From: Lysobacterales bacterium
Lineage (GTDB): Bacteria; Pseudomonadota; Gammaproteobacteria; Xanthomonadales; Ahniellaceae
DNA: 64,000 bases
Assembly: GCA_016721845.1 (NCBI GenBank)
Contig: JADKHK010000013.1
Location: forward strand, 620,001 to 684,000
Reading direction: 5' to 3'
Shown: positions 28,601 to 36,418 of the stretch, one piece after another
How positions within the stretch are numbered: position 1 is the first letter of the stretch
Layout: each line of letters starts with the position of its first letter
The notes under the pieces: model-generated
Seen by the model: only the letters and a program-made list of their open reading frames with translations
Databases searched by the model: none
What the model was told of the DNA's origin: nothing
Made by a program: the position numbers and the translations under genes

Positions 28601-30583
28601 CTGCCAGCCGCTGCCCGAGACCCAGCGCCAGTTGTAGTTGCGCAGTTCGCGCAGCAGCTTCAGTTTCAATCCGGATGCGGCCAGCAAGTCACCTGCGGCG
28701 TTGCTGCGCACGATCTCGAAGCCGGCGTTGTCGCCCGGATCGGCACCATCGGCCATCTCGAAGAGCGGGCGCGCACCGACCAGTTCGGTGGCCGGCCAGA
28801 TGGTGCGCTTGAGCGGACGCGTCACCGCACGGCCGCCGCTTTCGAACAGCGAACCGACAACGATGACCTGCAGCGGTCCGGTCGGGGTCTTTGCCTCGTC
28901 GATCGCGATTTCGGCCTCGAGCAGGCCTTCGTCGTCGAGCACGTCGTCGAGCGCCTCGCGCGGTTCCTTCGGCAGCTCGGCGAGCGGGTCGCCGAAATGG
29001 AAGTCCTTCAGCGCGGCGATCGGATGCACGTCGGCCTGCACCGACACGCGCGCCGTGAAGCGATTGCCGGCAGCGGGTGCGCCGTACAGCCAGTCGCCGT
29101 CGACCTTGAGTTGCAGTGCGTCGCCTGCAGCGAGCACTTCCTGTGCATCGAGCACCAGCTTCATGCGTTCGGGCAGGAATTCCTCGACGCGCACCGGATA
29201 GCTGGTCGGGTTCTGCAAGGTCGGGTCGGTGCTGAATTCGACGCTCCACTTGCCGGTCGGCACGTCGCCGTCGAGGGTACGTTCATAACGCACGTAATTC
29301 AGTTCGCCGGGAGCAAGTTCGCTGCGCGCCAGTTCGCGTCCGTCGGGCTGACGCAGGGCCACGAAGAGCGGCTGCTTGGCGGTCATGCGACCGTCGAAGT
29401 CGCGCAGGATCGCATTCACGGCGATGGTTTCGCCGGGACGATAGAGATCGCGCCCCGACCACGGGAAGATGTCGAGCGGCATCTGCGAGCGACCCGCAAT
29501 CGCGAATTCGGACAGGTCGAGGGCCGGCGTGTTGAAGCTGAGCAGGGCGTAGTCGTCGCCCCAGTGTGCGATCAGGGTGTCGGCCGAGTTGAGCTTGTAA
29601 TCGATCATCGCCAGACCGCTGTCGTCGGTAGCGGCACTGACCAGGGTGTCGCCCTTGCCATTGCGCACTTCGATCGCGACATTGCCCTTGGCGTCGCCGG
29701 ATTCCAGCGAGGCGGTATGCACCAGCACGCGGTCGGCGTAGGCGCGCACGTGCAGGCCGATGTCGCTGACGAAGAACATCGCGGTGTCGTATTCGCCGCG
29801 ATAGCTGCCGGATTTCTTCAATACCGCGTAATACAAGCCGGACTGCTTCATCTCCTGGATGTCGCGGATCGGCAGGTAGCTGACGCTGCGTTCATTGCGC
29901 TTCACGTCGAGCGCGAAGCGGTTCGCATAGACCGAGTCGCCGTACTTGGCGAGCTGGTCGACCGACCAGTTCCAGCGCTGGCCGTTCTTCTGGAATTCGT
30001 CGAGGAAAGGACGCACCTGTTTGTCGCGGATCTTGAAGAACTCGACATCGGCTTCGCCGACGTTGACCGAGACGATCGGCAAGCCGCGCGATTCGTGCAG
30101 GGGCAGGATGTGGCCCTGGCTGGCGAAGCCGACCACCGGTTCCTGTTCGCCGGCATAGATCTCGTGGGACTGGTCCTTGCCGAGGGTGCGGCCGTCGGTC
30201 GCCATCAGGCTGCCCTTGACGGTCACGACATAGGTCTTGTCGGCTTCGAGGTAGGGGAAGCGCAGCTTCTGGCCCTCTTCGAGGAACCAGCTGCCGTCGG
30301 GCTTGGCGCCGTCTTTCAGTGTGATCGAGATCAACTCGTCGAAGGCTTGTTGCGAGACCAGGGGCTGCGAGAACGGCAGCACGATCGAGGCGCGACCGTC
30401 GTAGGACTCGCCGGTCGGCGCATCCAGCGCGAAATCCTGGCGCGCCACCGCGGCTGCGCTGGCCTCGCCCTTCTGCAACTCCGGCGGCGCACCATCGTCG
30501 CGACCACCGCATCCCGTCAGCGCCAGCACGACGGCCAGCGCCCATCCCGACAGCCCGTATCCCGACCGACCCACGATACCCAT
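25700..30583 (-). CDS. Bacterial alpha-2-macroglobulin lipoprotein (YfhM-like)
   Basis: A 1627-residue periplasmic protease-trap protein. The N-terminus is a lipoprotein signal with lipobox LTGC (MGIVGRSGYGLSGWALAVVL), so the start at 30583 is preferred over upstream in-frame codons. It contains repeated MG beta-sandwich domains. The thioester motif GCVEQ at about residue 1150 (PYGCVEQTTS) allows covalent trapping of attacking proteases, and a complement-like helical domain follows. Family members work with PBP1C, which repairs peptidoglycan after a breach; pbpC lies just downstream on the same strand, although it is frameshifted here. Confidence 0.95.
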   Translation of the reverse strand: MGIVGRSGYGLSGWALAVVLALTGCGGRDDGAPPELQKGEASAAAVARQDFALDAPTGESYDGRASIVLPFSQPLVSQQAFDELISITLKDGAKPDGSWFLEEGQKLRFPYLEADKTYVVTVKGSLMATDGRTLGKDQSHEIYAGEQEPVVGFASQGHILPLHESRGLPIVSVNVGEADVEFFKIRDKQVRPFLDEFQKNGQRWNWSVDQLAKYGDSVYANRFALDVKRNERSVSYLPIRDIQEMKQSGLYYAVLKKSGSYRGEYDTAMFFVSDIGLHVRAYADRVLVHTASLESGDAKGNVAIEVRNGKGDTLVSAATDDSGLAMIDYKLNSADTLIAHWGDDYALLSFNTPALDLSEFAIAGRSQMPLDIFPWSGRDLYRPGETIAVNAILRDFDGRMTAKQPLFVALRQPDGRELARSELAPGELNYVRYERTLDGDVPTGKWSVEFSTDPTLQNPTSYPVRVEEFLPERMKLVLDAQEVLAAGDALQLKVDGDWLYGAPAAGNRFTARVSVQADVHPIAALKDFHFGDPLAELPKEPREALDDVLDDEGLLEAEIAIDEAKTPTGPLQVIVVGSLFESGGRAVTRPLKRTIWPATELVGARPLFEMADGADPGDNAGFEIVRSNAAGDLLAASGLKLKLLRELRNYNWRWVSGSGWQADYLSKWETVEELELDLKAGERTRYDARVDWGGYRLEIFDPATQLTTRVPFTAGWSWYNEGQDRGSRPDKVKLALDKAAYAPGDTVELTIKPPHPGSALLMVESDQLLWQKRIDVSGETKLRIPVDASWDRHDIYITALVFRPGSSAEKITPARAVGVIHLPLDRKSRKVDVSIVAKDKARPDEQVQVTLSAPGLAGKTAHVTLSATDVGILNLTQFALPDPIAWFFAPRRHAINAYDVYGRIIESLDGLQARLRYGGDAALLGLPQARRPNVKVQTIDLFNAPVALDAKGAATISLQLPDFNGTLRLAAVAFGEQHYGAGEREIIVQAPLVVEASAPRAMASGDSAELALDLDNLSGADGSYEVMVDGGDYIDVANGKRNVKLADGDRTTLSFPLSARQKFGIAKVQIAVRGKDVKVDRSIEFAVRPAYPVERRARVEVLGSNPAITPDASLRSGLVAESTVSRINLGTLPPLPFASVATDLIGYPYGCVEQTTSKAFPLVFLDEATAKQFAVTPLTQKERAERMNVAFSRLASMQVESGHFNMWPEGDYIVSTITPYVAEMLVAAKDAGFEPPTQLLDRTLKRLEDDLLAGGNAHYEYEYSEHLRLSEMMHAGYVLARQKRAPLGTLRALYDNERSKLIAPLPLVHLGVALNLMGDSERGAKAIEEAFTREFKRPAWIGDYGTDLRDLALMVALTHENGLAQPAYDAKVYAMAREITGRSVWDGKFYFSTQEQIALFRLGRALLNDPDRKIEGDVFAGELNEPFAATAQIARSFTAPDLAAGVKMDVRGDGPIYLTEDVVGFPSTAPKAMRNGVAVRRDYFRLDGTKYDGSPLTEGDSLVAMVTVESDENMQDALIVDLLPGGLEIENFNLGDQSQWDSVTIDGVTLSERSSEAEIAFEEYREDRYVAAIKLYDGSKARLFYAVRAVSPGTYKVPSPLVEDMYRPTLRGIGEALPAAIKVVSPE

Positions 30584-30745
30584 GTGTGATTCCCAAGTTC
30601 GCGCGGGAAACCCTTCCCACTGCGTGGCGCGAGTATGCCGTGGCTGTGTGTCGCCGTGTTGCAAACTCGGCCTTTACGCGGCCCGGATGCGGCCGGCTTC
30701 GGGCGAATCGCGGGCGGGTCCTGCATCAACGCAAGGCGCGCGAGA

Positions 30746-31048
30746 TCACGGCGCCTTCGGATCGCCCAGCCGTGACAGCGCGGCGTCGTAGACGGCGTTG
30801 CGATCGCGCTTGCCGACGGCGATGACGGTCACCGTCACGACCTGATCTTCGACCGAATAGACCAGGCGATAACCGGACTGCCGCAGCTTGATCTTGTAGA
30901 GATTCACGGCCCCGGAGAGCGCGGCGCTCGGCACGTGCGGATGGTCGAGGCGTTCGGCGAGCTTCTTCTTGAACTGTTCCCGGATTGTCGCGCCGAGCTT
31001 CTTCCATTCCTTGAGGGCCGAAATCTTGAAGGCCAACTCATAACGCAT
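30746..31048 (-). CDS. RelE/ParE-superfamily toxin
   Basis: A 100-residue basic protein matching the RelE family: FKISALKEWKKLG near the start, then LSGAVNLYKIKLRQSGYRLVYSVED and VTVIAVGKRDRNAVYDAA at the end. In the family this is a ribosome-dependent mRNA interferase. Its start lies inside the end of the upstream antitoxin gene (11-base overlap), the usual arrangement in which the antitoxin comes first. Activity cannot be confirmed, but the basic catalytic-type residues (K, R, Y) are kept. Confidence 0.9.
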   Translation of the reverse strand: MRYELAFKISALKEWKKLGATIREQFKKKLAERLDHPHVPSAALSGAVNLYKIKLRQSGYRLVYSVEDQVVTVTVIAVGKRDRNAVYDAALSRLGDPKAP

Positions 31049-31286
31049 CGAGCGTTACCTTGATGGAAGACTCGTGCTGACGCTTCTGCACCAGCTTCAG
31101 CAGCTCCGCGTCGTCGACGAGGTCCATCAGGGCGGCGTAGGCGGTCGCCGGCACGCAATAGAACGCCGGCTCGTTGCGATTCAGCACCACGACCGGCATG
31201 CCCTTGCCGCTGGCCACAACCTTCATTGGATTGGCCTTGAGCTCCGAGATGCTGGCGGCGGTCTCGGTCAGGATCTGATGGGTCAT
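31038..31286 (-). CDS. Phd/YefM-type antitoxin
   Basis: An 82-residue protein resembling the Phd/YefM/RelB group. The N-terminal part (ASISELKANPMKVVASGKG) is the DNA-binding fold that represses the operon. PVVVLNRNEPAFYCVPATAYAALM is the conserved middle, and the acidic C-terminal helix (LVDDAELLKLVQKRQ) would wrap the toxin. The start is the first Met in this context, at 31286; longer in-frame extensions lack family similarity. Direct repeats upstream may be its operator. Confidence 0.9.
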   Translation of the reverse strand: MTHQILTETAASISELKANPMKVVASGKGMPVVVLNRNEPAFYCVPATAYAALMDLVDDAELLKLVQKRQHESSIKVTLDAL

Positions 31287-31321
31287 GTCAGTGGTCTCGC
31301 CTGGAGGTTTGAAGACCGGAT

Positions 31322-31342
31322 AATAGGTCTTGAAATAGGTCT
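31322..31342 (-). promoter_or_regulatory. Direct repeats upstream of the toxin-antitoxin genes, candidate operator
   Basis: AATAGGTCT occurs at 31322-31330 and again at 31334-31342, one helical turn (12 bp) apart, 36-56 bp upstream of the antitoxin start. On the minus strand this reads AGACCTATT twice and includes A+T-rich -10-like sequence. Such spacing fits cooperative binding of an antitoxin or toxin-antitoxin complex. No binding evidence exists beyond position and repetition. Confidence 0.4.
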
Positions 31343-31406
31343 CGTCCATGCGTGCCACTGCTCGGCGCTGGGTCGGCTGGTCGGACGAGTCGGATGCACG
31401 AAAGTG

Positions 31407-31426
31407 GGCCGCCAAATTTGGCGGCC
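31407..31426 (-). terminator. Perfect 20-bp palindrome at the end of the cytochrome gene, possible terminator
   Basis: GGCCGCCAAATTTGGCGGCC is fully self-complementary and begins four bases past the stop codon of the minus-strand multiheme cytochrome gene. A GC stem with an AAATTT centre can act as a hairpin. There is only a short T-run after it (CTTT on the minus strand), so it may be a weak terminator or a protein-binding dyad. Confidence 0.45.
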
Positions 31427-31430
31427 AGCG

Positions 31431-33290
31431 TCAATCGTGTTCCAAACGCACCCAAAGCGGCTTTTCCGCTTCCACCCAATCGGGTCGAATTTCGAGGGCG
31501 CGGGTGAGGCTGGTGTGGGCGGCTTCGGGTTGCTGGGCTTCGTGTTGTGCGATGGCGAGGCGTAGCCAGCTGGTGGCACTGAGCGGGCGCAGGCGGGTGG
31601 CGTCGGTGAGGGCGCGGATCGCGGTGGCGGCGTCGCCGTCGCGCAGCGCGAGCAGGCCGAGGTTGTAGGACGCTTCCGGCAGGAAGGCTTGCGTGCGGGC
31701 GAGGTCGGCGAGTTGCGCGCGGGCTTCTGCGCGATGGCCTTGTCCGGACGCGACCAGTGCGGCAATGAAGCGTGCGTCTGGCGAGGCTTGTCCGGACTTC
31801 GGCAGCTGCGTGAGTGACCCTGCCGCATCGTCCCAGCGCCCGGCGCCGGCCTGGTGGCGGGCGAGTCGCAGCCACCAGGATGGATGCGCGTCGTCGATGC
31901 GCGCGACGTGGCGGGCGAGGGCGTCGAGCGCGCCGCCGTCGATGCCGTGATCGAGTGCCGCCAGCGCGCGATAGGTCTTGGCCTCGTCGCTGTCGAGTTC
32001 CGCGGGTGGATCGAACAAGCGAATGTCGGTGAGTTCGGGCACGTGCGGCGCACGCGGTGCCAGTCGCGTTTCCGCCGCATCGATGCGGCGCACGATGCGA
32101 TGGTCGGTCATCGTCGCTTCGATCACGTCCTGCGTGCGCCGTTTCGGCAGATGGCAGGCGACGCAATCGCGTTCGTCCGCACCTTCGGCCTGATCGTCGG
32201 TCGCGCTGACCTCGCCATGTGCGCGCGGCAAATCCTCGTGGCAGGCCAGGCAGCGTTCGCGATACCAGCCTCGGGCCTCGACACCGACACGACGCACATG
32301 CGGATCGTGGCAACTGGTGCAGCCCATCTGGCCGTCGCTTTCGATGTAGCACGGGCTTTGCAGCATGCGCCAGGCGTGATGATTGATCTGGAAGCGCGCG
32401 TCGTCCGGCATCGCCGCGTCGCTGACATCGACCGGCAAGGCATCGTCGCGCAGACGCTGTCCGGGACGGAAGTCGTACCAGTCGCGATCGATGCGGCGCG
32501 GACCGATCACTTCGACGGCCGGCAGCAGATGACATTGGAAACACACGTCGTTGCGGGTCGCCCAATCGAGCTTGCCCGGCTGGACGATGCTGGATCGAAT
32601 CTCCGCCAGCGGCGCGCCGCCGAGCACCGTGCGCACATGCGCTGCGCCTGGTCCGTGGCAACGCTGGCAACCGATGCCTTGCGGAAGATCCTTGGGAAAC
32701 ACATCGGGCGACAACGCGCCGTCGGCGTCGTCGGCCACATCGGGATAGGCGTTGTGGCAGAACAGGCAACCGTGCGTGATGCGGCGCTCCACACCCGGAT
32801 GCTGCGCCGATTCGTAACCCGGCGATGCCGCGAGCCGCTGCGATTCCGCGTACCAGGTCACCGGCAACTGATACAGCTCGCCGGACGCGGTGCGATGCAG
32901 GAAACTCTGCGCGCGATGCCCGGAACCAATGGCCCAATCGACGCGCAGCGTCAACGCATGATTGCCATCGCGGGCCCGTTGTTCGAACCACAACGCATCG
33001 TCCCTGCGATACAAGCGAAAGCGCTGCCCGGTCGCCGGATGCGTGTACGCCGCGTCCTCGAATTCTTTCGGCAGCCCGACCTGCAAGGGTCGCGAGAACG
33101 CGCGTGCCATGCCCACTTCGGAATAGGTCTGCGCGATCTTCTGGTGGCAATGGCCGCAGGTGTCGTCCTGAAGATAGCCACGCGCCACGCCGTCGCGTGC
33201 CTGCCAGCCGAGGCGCGACAACACATCGGCATCGGCCTGCGCCGCACACGCGACGCAGGCCAGCAGCATGAGGAACATTCCGCGCATCAT
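31431..33290 (-). CDS. Heptaheme c-type cytochrome with C-terminal TPR region
   Basis: A 619-residue exported protein with a signal peptide (residues 1 to about 20). Seven heme-binding CxxCH motifs occur in order: CGHCH (residues 45-49), CLFCH, CQRCH, CFQCH, CTSCH, CLACH and CVACH. The last 200 residues form TPR-like repeats (HPSWWLRLARHQAGAGRWDDA, ASYNLGLLALRDGDAATAIRAL). The heme part resembles cytochrome c554-type multiheme proteins that shuttle electrons in the periplasm; the electron partner is unknown. It is 29 bp downstream of the permease gene and is probably co-transcribed with padR and the permease. A lipoprotein alternative exists (Cys in LLAC). Confidence 0.85.
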   Translation of the reverse strand: MMRGMFLMLLACVACAAQADADVLSRLGWQARDGVARGYLQDDTCGHCHQKIAQTYSEVGMARAFSRPLQVGLPKEFEDAAYTHPATGQRFRLYRRDDALWFEQRARDGNHALTLRVDWAIGSGHRAQSFLHRTASGELYQLPVTWYAESQRLAASPGYESAQHPGVERRITHGCLFCHNAYPDVADDADGALSPDVFPKDLPQGIGCQRCHGPGAAHVRTVLGGAPLAEIRSSIVQPGKLDWATRNDVCFQCHLLPAVEVIGPRRIDRDWYDFRPGQRLRDDALPVDVSDAAMPDDARFQINHHAWRMLQSPCYIESDGQMGCTSCHDPHVRRVGVEARGWYRERCLACHEDLPRAHGEVSATDDQAEGADERDCVACHLPKRRTQDVIEATMTDHRIVRRIDAAETRLAPRAPHVPELTDIRLFDPPAELDSDEAKTYRALAALDHGIDGGALDALARHVARIDDAHPSWWLRLARHQAGAGRWDDAAGSLTQLPKSGQASPDARFIAALVASGQGHRAEARAQLADLARTQAFLPEASYNLGLLALRDGDAATAIRALTDATRLRPLSATSWLRLAIAQHEAQQPEAAHTSLTRALEIRPDWVEAEKPLWVRLEHD

Positions 33291-33319
33291 GTCCCGATGA
33301 TACGCGGGCCGTGCATCGA

Positions 33320-35941
33320 TCAATCTTCGCGCAAGGCTTCCGTCGGCGCGATGCGGGTCGCGCGACGTGCCGGCAGCACGGTGGCGAGCAGGGCGGTCGC
33401 GAGCAGCAGGGCCGGCACACCGACATAGGCCATCGGTGCGAACGCGACACTTCCGCCGAGCGCGCCGCTCAAGGTCCACGACACCAGCAGGCAGACCGGC
33501 AGACCCATCGCGATGCCCCAGGCGACCTGTCGCAACGCGCCGCGCAACACCAGTTTCACGACCCCGAGCGGCGTCGCGCCGAGCGCCACCCGCACACCGA
33601 TCTCGCGGGTGCGGCTGGCGACGGTGAAGCGCACCACGCCGTACAGGCCGATCGCCGAGATCAGCAGCGCGACCAGGCCGAGCACGGTCGCGACGCTGCG
33701 CGCGATCTCGAACGGCATGCGTTGCTGGGCTGCGACCTGGGTCAGTGACCACGGCTCGCAAGGTTGTGCACGATCGCGCTCGTTGCAGAGGCGCACCAGC
33801 TCGCGGGTGACGGTATCGACGCGCGCCGGATCGACGGCGAGCATCAGGTCGCTCATCAAGGGCTGACCGAGTTGCGCCGGCAGGTAGACGGCGGTCTTGT
33901 CGAGACCAGTGAACAACAGGCCGCTGGCGATGTCGGCGGCGACACCGACCACTTCGACCTCGCGATCCTTGTCGAAGAAAACGCTTTCTTCGCCAACGAG
34001 CTTGATGCGCTGGCCGATGGCATTGCGTCCCGGCCACAGACTCTCGGCGGTCGCCGCGCTGACGATGGCGACATCGGCGCGGTGTGTCGCTTCCTCGGCG
34101 CGGAAATCCCGCCCCGTGGTCAGACGGACGCCGAGCGTGCCGAAGTAACGTTCGTCGACCAGATTCACGCCGAGCGGCAGGCTCTGCCCGTCGACCACGG
34201 CCGGCGTACGCGACTGCCAGCCATACAGCGGCACACGTGCGGCCGAGGTGCTGCCTTCGACACCGGGAATCTGCTCGATGCGACTGCGCAGCGCGGTGTC
34301 CACGGCCGGATGACGCAGATCCATCAGCCGCGACACGTTGAAGCCGGTATCGATGTGCTGGGCGCGGTGCGCGGTCGCGACGATCAAGGCCGCGACGACC
34401 AGGAGCACCAGACTGGCGGCGATCTGCAGCACCATCAGCACGCCGCGCAGTTTCGACGGCGAGATCGTGCCGATGCGGGCATCGCGACGCGCACCGGAAG
34501 CGATGTTGCGATTCGTCGCGGCGAGCGCCGGCAGCAGCCCGAAACTCATCGTCGTGAACGCGGCCAGCGCGGTGGCCGCGATGAAGACGCGACCATCGAT
34601 GTGGATGTCGATCGGTTCAAGGCCGAGGCCGATCATCATCGACAAGGCGTAACGATGCGTCGGCTCCACGGTCAGCGCACACAACACCAGCCCGAACGCG
34701 GCGGCCGCAATGGCGAGCAGGCCGCTTTCGGTCAGCAGTTGCCGAATCAGCCGCCAGCGCGATGCACCGACGCTGGCGCGGATCGCGAGTTCCTGGCGTT
34801 GCGCGGTGGCGCGCGCCAGCATCAGGTTGGCGAGGTTGGCGCAGGCTACGACCAGCACCAGCAGCACGAGGCCGAACACCGGAATCGCCGCGATATTGAT
34901 GTCGGACGCGTCTTCCGCGGCGAGCAGCGATTTGCGCGGCAACACCAGCACGTCGGCGATGCCTTCATCCTGGCCTTGCCGGTTCGGCAAGGCCTGCAGC
35001 GCCGGCAACAGGCGCTGGCGCAGGCTTTCCGGGCTCTCCCCTTGCGCCAGCAGCACGCTGACGTCGTAGCCTTCCGAATAATCGCTGCCGGTGTAGTGGC
35101 CGCGCCAGGTCGCATAACCTTCGGTGCTGATCCAGTACTGCGGCGGCAACGGTTGCAGGTCGAGGAAGTTCGCCGGCATGACGCCGACGACGGTGAAGTC
35201 GACGCCGCTGAAGTTCAGCGTCTTGCCAACGATGTCCGGATCGGACGCCGTGAGCGAACGCCAGCCGGCATCACTCAGGACCAGGGTTGGTGCCGCGCCA
35301 GGGGCGTCGTCGCGCGCGTCGAGCACGCGGCCGATACGCGCCCTGGCATCGAGCAGTGGCAGGTAGTCACCGTTGGCCGCGAGGCCGTAAGCGGTGCGTG
35401 GTGCATCGCCGCCGAGCATCATGCGCACCATGTTGCTGATCAGCAGGCCGCGGCTCCGCTCGGCGAGTGCGGGCGCGAGGCTGCGCAATTCGTCTGCGCT
35501 CAGGCGCGGACGGAAGTAGCCATCTGCACCGCGCAGATCGGCGAGGTCGACCAGTTCGCCGCGTTGCACGATCTCCGGGGTGCGCAGGATGTAGCTGCCG
35601 TAGATCGAGAACAGCACCAGGTTCACTGCGATGGCGGCGCCGAGAATGGCGATGGCAGATAGCGCGAACAGCGGGCTGCGGATCAGGCTGCGCGCGGCGC
35701 GGCGCAACTCGCCGGCCCACTGGTCGAACCAGGCCAGGCCATGCGCGGCGCGCACCGCGTCCTTGTGCGACTCGACCATGCCGAGTTCGATGCGCGCGCG
35801 GCGCGTCGCTTCGGCTTCGTCGTGGCCTTGCCGGATCAGGTGTTCGCGGCGCGCCTCGAGATGGAAGGCGAGTTCGTCGTCGAGGTCGCGCTCGAAGCGG
35901 GCGCGGTGGCGCAGACGTCGCCAGAGCGATGTCAGGCTCAT
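33320..35941 (-). CDS. ABC transporter permease, MacB/FtsX type with duplicated FtsX domains (ADOP family)
   Basis: An 873-residue membrane protein. The N-terminal 70 residues are the short soluble prefix typical of ADOP permeases (RRLRHRARFERDLDDELAFHLEARR). A membrane helix near residues 93-115 is followed by a large MacB-like periplasmic domain, a three-helix FtsX domain in the middle (VLVVACANLANLMLARATAQRQE), a second periplasmic part and a second FtsX domain at the end (LVALLISAIGLYGVVRFTVA). No ATPase gene is adjacent. It overlaps padR by four bases, the typical pairing for this family. Substrate unknown. Confidence 0.9.
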   Translation of the reverse strand: MSLTSLWRRLRHRARFERDLDDELAFHLEARREHLIRQGHDEAEATRRARIELGMVESHKDAVRAAHGLAWFDQWAGELRRAARSLIRSPLFALSAIAILGAAIAVNLVLFSIYGSYILRTPEIVQRGELVDLADLRGADGYFRPRLSADELRSLAPALAERSRGLLISNMVRMMLGGDAPRTAYGLAANGDYLPLLDARARIGRVLDARDDAPGAAPTLVLSDAGWRSLTASDPDIVGKTLNFSGVDFTVVGVMPANFLDLQPLPPQYWISTEGYATWRGHYTGSDYSEGYDVSVLLAQGESPESLRQRLLPALQALPNRQGQDEGIADVLVLPRKSLLAAEDASDINIAAIPVFGLVLLVLVVACANLANLMLARATAQRQELAIRASVGASRWRLIRQLLTESGLLAIAAAAFGLVLCALTVEPTHRYALSMMIGLGLEPIDIHIDGRVFIAATALAAFTTMSFGLLPALAATNRNIASGARRDARIGTISPSKLRGVLMVLQIAASLVLLVVAALIVATAHRAQHIDTGFNVSRLMDLRHPAVDTALRSRIEQIPGVEGSTSAARVPLYGWQSRTPAVVDGQSLPLGVNLVDERYFGTLGVRLTTGRDFRAEEATHRADVAIVSAATAESLWPGRNAIGQRIKLVGEESVFFDKDREVEVVGVAADIASGLLFTGLDKTAVYLPAQLGQPLMSDLMLAVDPARVDTVTRELVRLCNERDRAQPCEPWSLTQVAAQQRMPFEIARSVATVLGLVALLISAIGLYGVVRFTVASRTREIGVRVALGATPLGVVKLVLRGALRQVAWGIAMGLPVCLLVSWTLSGALGGSVAFAPMAYVGVPALLLATALLATVLPARRATRIAPTEALRED

Positions 35942-36282
35942 GCCAATGCCTCCAGGTTCGGTGTCGCCAGCACCTGTTCCAATGCCGCGGCGAAGCGTTT
36001 CCAGTCGGCCGTGTCCGACTTCAGGCGGGCCTTGCCGTCACGCGTCAACACATAGAATTTTGCCCGACGATTGTTGTCGGACACGCCCCATTCGGACTCG
36101 ATCAGCCGCTGTTGCTCGAGTCGCGCCAGCGCCGGATACAAGGCGCCTTGCTCGACTGCGAGCACGTCCTGCGACGCGCGCTGGATGCGCAACAACACGC
36201 CATAGCCATGCTCGCGTCCCAGCGACACGGCCTTCAACACCAGCAGATCCAGGGTTCCGGGAATGATCGGCGCCGCGCTCAT
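35938..36282 (-). CDS. PadR-family transcriptional regulator
   Basis: A 114-residue winged-helix regulator. Motifs: IPGTLDLLVLKAVS, EHGYGVLLRIQRAS, VEQGALYPALARLEQQRLIESEW and RAKFYVLTRDGKARL, all typical of short PadR proteins. It overlaps the permease gene by four bases, so the two are one transcript. The likely role is repression of its own operon; a dyad-rich segment directly upstream of its start is the candidate operator. The effector is unknown. Confidence 0.92.
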   Translation of the reverse strand: MSAAPIIPGTLDLLVLKAVSLGREHGYGVLLRIQRASQDVLAVEQGALYPALARLEQQRLIESEWGVSDNNRRAKFYVLTRDGKARLKSDTADWKRFAAALEQVLATPNLEALA

Positions 36283-36289
36283 GGTTTCA

Positions 36290-36328
36290 CCTAAGAAGTT
36301 TAGGCAAGCCTAGCGGGTTCTCCTAAAC
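36290..36328. promoter_or_regulatory. TTAGG-type dyads between padR and the photolyase gene, candidate PadR operator
   Basis: CCTAAGAAGTTTAGG (36290-36304) is a dyad with five-base arms. It overlaps TAGGCAAGCCTA (36301-36312), and a further CCTAAA follows at 36322-36327. All lie within 46 bp of the padR start, in the divergent gap with the photolyase gene. Repeated inverted half-sites of this kind suit a PadR dimer or dimer pair. This is inferred from symmetry and position only. Confidence 0.5.
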
Positions 36329-36418
36329 AATCAAGGAGAGAGGGCTGTGACTGACGGCAGGGGTGGCGACCTTCCCCTGACCACATGGCCTCCACGTCCT
36401 CGCGGCCATCATGCGCGG

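Noticed and set aside
27650..30589. A 979-codon open frame antisense to the macroglobulin gene
   Set aside because: It is the mirror frame of a GC-rich gene with a clear thioester motif and lipobox. Its translation is Arg/Gly/Asp-rich with no family resemblance.
33764..35662. A 632-codon frame antisense to the ADOP permease gene
   Set aside because: Low-complexity Ala/Gly/Arg translation without membrane helices. The minus-strand permease is well supported.
36347..36418. GTG start of the Fe-S photolyase with a strong Shine-Dalgarno
   Set aside because: The ribosome site is good, but the 24 added residues are unlike the family N-terminus. It is kept only as an alternative start.
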